From: Liriodendron chinense
Taxonomy: Eukaryota > Streptophyta > Magnoliopsida > Magnoliales > Magnoliaceae
Length of the DNA: 64,000 nt
Assembly (NCBI GenBank): GCA_003013855.2
Contig: ML058466.1
Coordinates: forward strand, 930,001-994,000
Reading direction: 5' to 3'
The notes under the pieces are model-generated. The model did no database searches. It saw nothing but the letters and a program-made list of their open reading frames with translations, and had not been told where the DNA came from. A program made the translations under genes and the position numbers. Of the stretch, positions 57,503 to 64,000 are shown piece after piece; position 1 is the stretch's first letter; every line of letters begins with the position of its first letter.

Positions 57503-58080
57503 TAAAATTAAATTTAGACAGAGCTAAAACCCATTTGTCAATTCGTCCGCTCATAATCAGGTGATTAAACATATTTCACTGAATCGGTTACAGCTACTAC
57601 ATTTACCCTTTCGGCCAATAAATAATGTCGCAACTTTGTGGCTGCAAAGTATAAAGATAAACACAACTTTTCAATGACTGAATACCTTCTTTTCATGTCA
57701 AGTAAGGTCTGACTCAAGTAATAAACTACACGTTCCCTTCGGTCGTTCTCCTCTTGGTCTAAAAGAGCGTCGACCAATTCTTCATATGCTGTAAGATAAA
57801 GTTTTAACGATAGATCCTTCATCGACGGCATTAACACCGGTGGCATCATCAAGTACTCATTAATTAGCTCAAAATCTGCCTGATGTTCGTCTTCCCATCT
57901 GAATTCCTCCCCCTACTTCAATTTTATCAAAGGGGAGAAAACATTAGTTTTTCTTGCAAAGTTAGAAATAAAATGCCTCATAAAATTAACTTGGCCAAGA
58001 AATCACTGCAACTCTTACTTATTCCTTGCTGGCTGCGCCTTAATGATTATTGAAATTGTAGTTTTACTGCTAGTGAGATA
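57503..58080 (-). pseudogene. pol: Reverse transcriptase end of gypsy element F
   Basis: On the minus strand FARKTNVFSPLIKLK, then the thumb-to-RNase H region (PPVLMPSMKDLSLKLYL, RRERVVYYLSQTLLDMKRRY, LYFAATKLRHYLLAERV), then in another frame IMSGRIDKWVLALSKFNF. The last phrase should lead directly into NFLADHP, which is found at 28800-28844. This ties the two halves of F together across element B. The catalytic part of RT is lost beyond 58080. Confidence 0.88.
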
Positions 58081-58392
58081 AGCTTGAAGGTATGCTTATA
58101 TCCTAGAGGGGGGGTGAATAGGACTTTTTACAAATTCCTTGCGAATTTAAAAACTCAATTGCATTTATACTTTAAAGTTAACAATTAAGTACATGTAAAT
58201 GAAGATAATTGATCACACACGATCTAACTCAATTGACAACTATCCTAAGAGAAGCATTTAATCAAACAGTTCATATGCATGCTTGTATTAATCATTCGAA
58301 GATGGCATATGAGCATTTTGTCGAACATAAGATGTGCATTCAGTTAAGCACTTATACGATTGATCAACAAGGGACAATAATAGACAAAGTGC
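58081..58392 (-). repeat. Fragment of another copia LTR
   Basis: The phrase CTAGAGGGGGGGTGAATAGG with the AT-rich arm after it resembles the corresponding part of family A LTRs (3350-3420) but is clearly a different family. It is cut on the left by the F remnant and on the right by element E, whose target duplication should be agtgc (58388-58392). Confidence 0.5.
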
Positions 58393-58614
58393 TGTAGACA
58401 CCCCACCTTCGGCTACACTGTTGGTAGAGATAGCTGGTTGAACGGAGGACCATACCCCCAAATCCCAAGTCCAAACTCAGCCAAACTCACCCTTGTAAGC
58501 CCCATTCCATACCCCAGTTCAAGCCTGAACCCAGTCAACCCAGTCCTAAACACCACCCAGAAAAACCTCCCATAAAAAAGGCCAGTCAAAAAATCCCAAA
58601 AAAGGCAAACTCAC

Positions 58615-58760
58615 TGAGTCAACCCGCTGAGTTAACCCGCTGAGTCAACCCGTCGAGTCAACCCGTCGAGTCAAAACACCGAGTCAACCCGTCGAGTCAA
58701 CCCGTCAAGTCAAACCACCGAGTCGACCCGCTGAGTCAACTCACTGAGTCGACCAGCGAG
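58615..58760 (+). repeat. GAGTCAACCCG short tandem repeats in the E LTR
   Basis: About ten imperfect copies of 'GAGTCAACCCGTC/CTGAGTCAAC' follow each other in the U3 part, upstream of the TATA box. The D LTR has a shorter version (25620-25690). Confidence 0.8.
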
Positions 58761-58874
58761 TCCAACAGCAGCCCCGAGGGAACGGCCGTACTCGCTGGAA
58801 ACCGAGGAGCGGCCGTACAGGCGGCCCATGGCAGGCCGCCCGGACAAAATTACGAGAGCTGCCACTCTCTGCTG

Positions 58875-58883
58875 CTATAAATA
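58875..58883 (+). promoter_or_regulatory. TATA box of the E LTR
   Basis: CTATAAATA then CCCCCC; the same arrangement is seen in the C and D LTRs. It should start the element E transcript. Confidence 0.68.
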
Positions 58884-59191
58884 CCCCCCTCCCCTTCTCA
58901 TTTCAACAATGAATTCGAAGCCATTCGAGTCCATTTCAGCCCGAGAGCTCTGAGTCCATCTCTCCACCCTTTAGCCCATTTTTCCACCAAGGAGAGCCCG
59001 AGTGAGGAGAGTCTAACCCTGGTCCAGCCCAGCCTGACCACTGGTCCAAGCCTCCCAAGCCATCCAAGTCTTGATCCAGCCACTCGAAGCCAACCCTTGC
59101 GACACCTCCGTCCACCCAGCTACTCATTTTCCAGCATCATCTCATTTGCATCTAGCATAAGTGCAACATTTACTTTTCTTCCAACCCCCCT

Positions 59192-59478
59192 GCTTCACTA
59201 CAAGCACCTTGATTACTCAAACACACATGCATATGTCTTTATATTAAGCACCTGTCAGTTCGAGCGTATGCTCTGGGCTTGCCCGTTGTTGGAACCTGCC
59301 CATCAGAAACTCTTACTGTTCAGACCTGCATTCATGCTTCACTAAAAGCACCTTGATTACTCAAGCACACTGCATACGTCTTACATTAAGCACCTGTCAG
59401 TTCGAGCGTACGCTCTGGGCTTGCCCGTTGTTGGAACCTGCCCATCAGAAACTCTTACTGTTCAGACCCGCATTCATG
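59192..59478 (+). repeat. 144-bp tandem duplication in the E LTR
   Basis: Unit 1 (59192-59335) and unit 2 (59336-59478) share GCTTCACTA(C/A)AAGCACC through ATTCATGC with few changes. The D LTR has only one copy of the AGTTCGAGCGTATGCTCTGG block. Confidence 0.95.
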
Positions 59479-59942
59479 CATCATGTCATCCATGAGAATA
59501 TACGAGGATTAAATTAGACTTTCAAGTATTCGATCGATTCTGTGAAGTAGAGACCGTACTTCGGTACGGGCAGTGTGTGGGGTGCTTAACCTCTTCCCAC
59601 CCTGTAACCGTGATCCCTTACCTTGAATCTCTGGCTGCAGATCAACAGGAGTCATTTTAGAGGAAAGGATCTTCAGATCCCCTTCTCTAACGTTTCTACG
59701 GGGTCTAGCCGACTGTAGATTCGAAGTAACTGGCTAGTGGCGACTCTGGTCTTATATAAATTCACTTAAACATATTCAGCTCAACACGACAACCAAACGA
59801 AGCCCTCGAGAACGAGGCAAGCCAGTGGCACAAGCGGCGATTTCGCACTCACGCATCCTCATCTCCTTCTTTTCCGAAAGGAAAGGGAAAGGGAGAACGA
59901 CGTCGTGTGGGAGCGCGGAGAAATCGGCGAGGGTCCACAGAA

Positions 59943-59960
59943 TGGCGACTCCACTGGGGA
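59943..59960 (+). other. Primer-binding site of element E
   Basis: TGGCGACTCCACTGGGGA lies three bases after the LTR end. It is complementary to the 3' end of the tRNA seen at the C site, including CCA, and so is of tRNA-Arg type. Confidence 0.88.
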
Positions 59961-60229
59961 TGAGCTAGTCCCACTAGTCGTGATCCGACTTGAAAAACAG
60001 GATCCTTCCCATACTTGAAAGTCACTAATCCTCATACAATCTCATCTGCATAGCATTCTACCCAAAACCCAAACAAAAAAATATAGAAAATTCCAAAACA
60101 AAAAAAATAGAAAATCCCAAAACCCAAAAAGAGTAGAGTATAGTCCTCACCATTGCGCCTCCTCGGGCTCAACGTACGCGGAGACAACTTCCCTTCCGCA
60201 GCATAATCCGCACTCGGGCTCAGCAAGAC
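59961..60229 (+). other. Untranslated leader of element E
   Basis: The leader is A-rich (runs of AAAAAA near 60065-60130) and shows no coding frame before the ATG at 60230. A minus-strand ORF at 60032-60442 over it is a shadow. Confidence 0.5.
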
Positions 60230-63126
60230 ATGTCCGACCACGAAGAAGAAACTCATCACTTCCCTGCTCTCGAAATGACCGAAGCGCAACCTCCAGCGCA
60301 ACAGCCCATTGATAATACGCCAATCATACAAGAATTGGCACAAGGAGTGAGAGCAATACAAGAAATGCTCTTGCAATTCATGCAAGCACAGGCTACCGCA
60401 ACAGCCAACAATCAAGTTGGCCCAGTTCAGCAATCTCAGCAACCATGCCGGGTCCTCCCGGCCTCCAGTTCAAATCAAGCACAACCATCGGAGTCTGCCC
60501 AAGACTACCGACAACATCCATCTCAGCCCTTCGCTATGGGGCATCCTTCTCAATATCTTCCTGCGACGACAAGGCCATCTCAGAGCACTTCCGTTGCAGG
60601 AACATCCAGTCAGCTTCCAGTCAATCTTGCAAACAACAATCTCAGTAGATCTCAGCATGTCCCCGCCGATGGGACACCTTTTCAATTCCAGCACATCCCC
60701 GCCGATGGGATTTCAATTCAATTTCCAGCAACAGGGACAGCACTGGCGAATGCCCACAATGGGGGTCAGTGTCAAGCCCACATCAATCAGCGGACAGTGG
60801 CGAATACCCAACAAGGGGGTCACTTCCCAACATCTCAGCCTCCTGCAAACAGGAGCACTTTTCAATTCCAGCACATCCCCGCCGATGGGATTCCAGTTAA
60901 TTTCCATCAATCTTCAATTCAGCAAAATCCAGTTAATTTTCAGCAATCTTCAATTCAGCAAAATCCAGTCAATTTCCAGCAAGTTCCAGTTCAACCTTCA
61001 GTACAGTCTCCAGTTCAGTTACCATCATTTCAAGCACAAGTTCATCAGAATCCAGTTCAGTCATCAAATCAATTTCAGCAACCCGCGGTTGCTTGTCAGC
61101 AAGCCCATAGGGTCGAAGACATCGACCACTATGCCGAAGAAGAACGTGCCTTACTCCAAGAGGCACCAGTCGCTCGAACAGATCACTCAGGCTGGACGAG
61201 TTGCGGGAGCAGTTCCAGATCTTGCAAAATCAGCTTCAGCGACAACAAGGAATCGACTTACCTTCGACCAAGTTCAGAGACTTGTGTCCTTTCCCAGATG
61301 CTCAGGTACCTCAAAACTTTGAGGTTCCAAAGTTCAAAAGATACGACGGCAGCGGTTGTCCCACAGCACATCTCAAGGCCTTCTGTGGAGAGCTGAGTGC
61401 AATCTCAGGAAATGAAGGGGCCCTCATTCGTTTGTTCCAAAAATCTCTGAAGGGCGATGCCCTCGATTGGTACACTTCATTGGATTGCCACCGCATCAGG
61501 ACATGGGAACAGCTTTCCCAGGCTTTCGTCGACAGATTCGCATACAATCTCAACATGGCACCCAGAAGAGCCGACCTCGCAGCACTCAGGCAAAGGAGTG
61601 ATGAAACACTATCAGCTTATGTGGGACGTTGGCGAGCTATGGCAGCCAGAATGCGGACACCCATCTACGATGAAGAACAAATCTCCATGATTGTTCATTC
61701 AACATACCCAGGCATATCCGGGTATCTCATCTCGCATCCATATGCGAATTTCTCACAATTGATCCGTGCTGGAGAGCAAGTTGAAGCAGGAATCCGGGCC
61801 GGGACGATCTCCCCATGGCCTCATCAAGCCACTCCAGTCAAGAGGAACAGAGTGGAAGGAAGACCTATCGGGCACGGGAATGGAAACCGCAATGGTTCTC
61901 CTCCCCGCCCAACAGAGGTAAACAACATCAACACCGCTGCTCAAGGAAATCAACGTGCTCCCCCACAAGGACGTCAACAGTATCAGCAGAATCAAGTTCA
62001 GCATCAGCCTCAGCGATATCAGCCACAACCGAATCCTCAGCCACAGCCACCTCGACAACAGCAGCAGTTCAGGGGAAATGGCCAATACTCATACCAGAAC
62101 AGGCAGAATTACAGGGAGTTCAGGAAGTTCACTCCACTCAGTCAACCACTTAGTCAAATCATGACTACGCTGGTACAAAAGCAGTTACTCACTCTGATGA
62201 CACCTAGGCCTCCGCCTCATCCTCTGCCTCCAAACTACCGAGAAAATGAGTATTGTGCCTACCACCAAGGACGTGGCCACGCCACGGATCGATGCTATAC
62301 TTTGAAGAATGCCATACAAGACCTGATTGATGACCGCAAGATCGTCATCTCGGTCCCTGGAACTTCTCCAGCAGCTTCCCCCAACATCCTTCAGAATCCT
62401 CTGCCTCAACATCCGACGGACCCCAGTTCGTCTCGTGGCCCTGCAGTCAATAGTATAGAAGAAGGGGATCATCTCGATCGCTTCTTCTCCCCCATCCAAT
62501 CCATTCACGCTTACACTTATGAGCTAACAAATCCTCCTCCAGTCTTGCAAGGGGCAAGTCCCTTTCTTCCTTCAATCTCCGAGCCAGTAGTGCTTGAAGG
62601 AGCACCTCCATATGATATACCAGTTGTTCAAGGGGCACCTTACAATCATTCAAGCTGGGAACCAGTCGTCCTGGAAGAAGCACAGTCATACATTGAGCCC
62701 ACATACGAACCTGTCATCTTGCAAGGGGCAACTCCAGAACAATCCAATCCGCAATGGAAGGATTACACTCATCAGCAGCAAGAGCCCGTTGTCTTGGAAG
62801 GAGCTCTTCCAGGTGAGCCAGTCATATTGCAAGGGGCAAATCCCGGAGGCGTGTCAATCACACTACGACAGCTCGGACGAACAGAGAAACCTCCTGCCAT
62901 ATCAAGAGGACCAGTATTCATTCCATGGGAGCCTCCCGCCCCAGGAACAGTCAAGCCAAGACCACGACCTTATGTGGTCTATGAAGACAAGCCTCGATAC
63001 TACCCCTTCAGCACAGGCAACAATGTAGTTCTCAAGGCAAAAGCTCCATACGAGGAAGATCTGGTACCCACACCAGCACCGTTGCAAGAACCGGTGGTCC
63101 TAGAAGGCAAAAGGGAGGAAAGCTAA
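60230..63126 (+). CDS. gag: Gag of element E (one frameshift)
   Basis: It begins MSDHEEETHHFPALEMTEAQ. Residues 60-290 are Gln/Pro/Asn-rich with repeats of QQNPVNFQQSSI and HIPADGI. A single missing base at about 61190 moves the frame; D keeps GGACTGGAC where E has GGCTGGAC. From 61192 the frame (LDELREQFQILQNQLQ) runs to TAA at 63124-63126. The gag domain is seen as FEVPKFKRYDGSGCPTAHLK, DALDWYTSLDCHRIRTWEQL and YVGRWRAMAARM; the zinc knuckle is CAYHQGRGHATDRC (C-x2-H-x4-H-x4-C). The C-terminal 170 residues hold about eight EPVVLEGA-type repeats. It assembles the particle and binds RNA. Confidence 0.9.
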
Positions 63127-64000
63127 AAAGAGGTTCCATGGCACTATCCAGAATGTGCGGAAGTGGGGAACATGAATCCCAATGGACGTTGCATCCGAAG
63201 AGATAATCAGAACAGAGGAGATCCCAAAGGCGCTCTCTCAGGCCTCGGCAATAAAAATGAAGCCGCATACGATGTGGCAACTCAGCTCAAGTCAATCCCT
63301 GCTCAAATCTCAGTATGGGAGCTACTCTGCACATCTCGCATACACCGAGAAATGTTCGCCAAAACCTTGAACGATACTCATGTCTCCTCCGATACGACAC
63401 CAGAAATGATAGCTTTGATGATTGGACAACTCCTGGCTCCGCGCGCCATCACCTTCACCGATAATGAGTTGCCACCAGAAGGACGCGATCATGGGCGATC
63501 CCTCAACATAGCCTTACGATACAAAGACCTCTGTGTTCCGCTGGTCCTTATCGATAATGGCTCAAGCTTAAATGTCTGCCCACTCAAGACTGCGGAACGT
63601 TTGGGAATCAGTCCCTCTTCATTTCGACCCAGCACCATATGTGTCAGAGCATTCGACAACACCCGCCGATCAGTGGAAGGGGAAGTCGACATAGAGGTAC
63701 AGATAGGCCCGGAAGTCTCCACCATCACATTCCAAATCCTGGATATATCAGCCTCTTTCAACATGCTGCTCGGACGACCTTGGCTGCACAAGGTTGGAGC
63801 TGTGCCATCAACCCTACATCAACGGGTGAAATACATCTGCGGAAATCAAGTGATCTCTATCCATGCAGAGAAGGAGCTCATCATTCCTTCCAATGCTGCT
63901 GCCACTGAACCAGACATCCCGGTCATCGATATCCAGCACTCTGAAGAAGACATCCCATTTCACAGTTTCGAATTCGAGACTGTGAACTCTATCGCTAATC
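63127..64000 (+). CDS. pro: Aspartic protease region of element E (runs off the window)
   Basis: It lies in the same frame as the distal gag, separated only by TAA at 63124-63126. The pre-protease segment AYDVATQLKSIPAQISVWEL matches that of C. ITFTDNELPPEGRDHGRSL is followed by the active-site phrase LVLIDNGSSLNVCPLKTAER (D-N-G-S) and by ASFNMLLGRPWLHKVGAVPS. The frame remains open to the window edge, where an acidic stretch (HSEEDIPFHSFEFETV) leads towards reverse transcriptase. The protein would be made by stop read-through or re-initiation, or the TAA is a mutation. Confidence 0.88.

Larger units (their letters stand above)
58393..59939 (+). repeat. Element E 5' LTR
   Basis: It is 1547 bp, begins TGTAGACACCCCACCTTCGG and ends GGGTCCACA just before the PBS. 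It is the same family as the D LTR. It has GAGTCAACCCG(C/T) short repeats at 58610-58760, TATA box CTATAAATA at 58875-58883, and a 144-bp tandem duplication at 59192-59478. Confidence 0.92.

Noticed and set aside
60417..61322. 301-codon plus-strand ORF overlapping E gag
   Set aside because: It is another frame of the repeat-rich gag; similarity to D and gag motifs support the 60230 frame.

Overview
The window is nuclear DNA of a flowering plant and is made almost entirely of nested LTR retrotransposons. The evidence is the plant-type Ty1/copia gag, Tat-type Ty3/gypsy gag-pol, the plant mobile domain (PMD), a protein resembling DUF7745 retroelement-associated proteins, and GT-AG introns. The species cannot be told from sequence alone. 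I found no intact host gene, no rRNA gene, no complete tRNA gene and no bacterial feature.

Layout. (A) 1-7532: a gag-only copia element on the minus strand. Its 3' LTR runs off the left edge, and its 5' LTR carries a chromovirus-like solo LTR (4448-6758). (D) About 7538-25911: a gypsy element on the minus strand with a 5' LTR, a tRNA-type PBS and a broken, truncated gag. No pol is seen; the space below gag holds two decayed plus-strand genes (PMD 12504-14058; DUF7745-like 15172-17437) and tandem repeats. The D LTR holds a copia solo LTR (21210-25266), which itself holds another (22056-24054). (F) 26091-28849 and 57503-58080: an old gypsy element on the minus strand, with integrase and RNase H on the left, reverse transcriptase on the right, and a plus-strand ORF tail-to-tail with integrase. 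F was split by (B), a non-autonomous Athila/Tat-like element (28850-57497, target duplication gtatt) with a fold-back at its 5' end. B was in turn split by (C), a 17.8-kb Tat/Ogre-type element on the minus strand (34788-52589, target duplication gtagc), and by another copia solo LTR (29834-31824). (E) 58393-64000: a Tat/Ogre-type element on the plus strand in the same LTR family as D; its 5' LTR, PBS, gag and protease are visible and the rest is outside the window.

How it fits together. Insertion order can be read from the target duplications: F, then B, then C and the copia solo LTR; and D, then the outer solo LTR, then the inner one. Three gypsy elements (C, D, F) carry plus-strand genes that converge on the end of their own minus-strand coding region. 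In C this antisense unit begins with a clear TATA box just inside the 3' LTR and has introns, so it looks like an independently transcribed passenger gene. I regard these antisense units and the 3' half of tRNA-Arg retained at the C primer site as the most interesting content.
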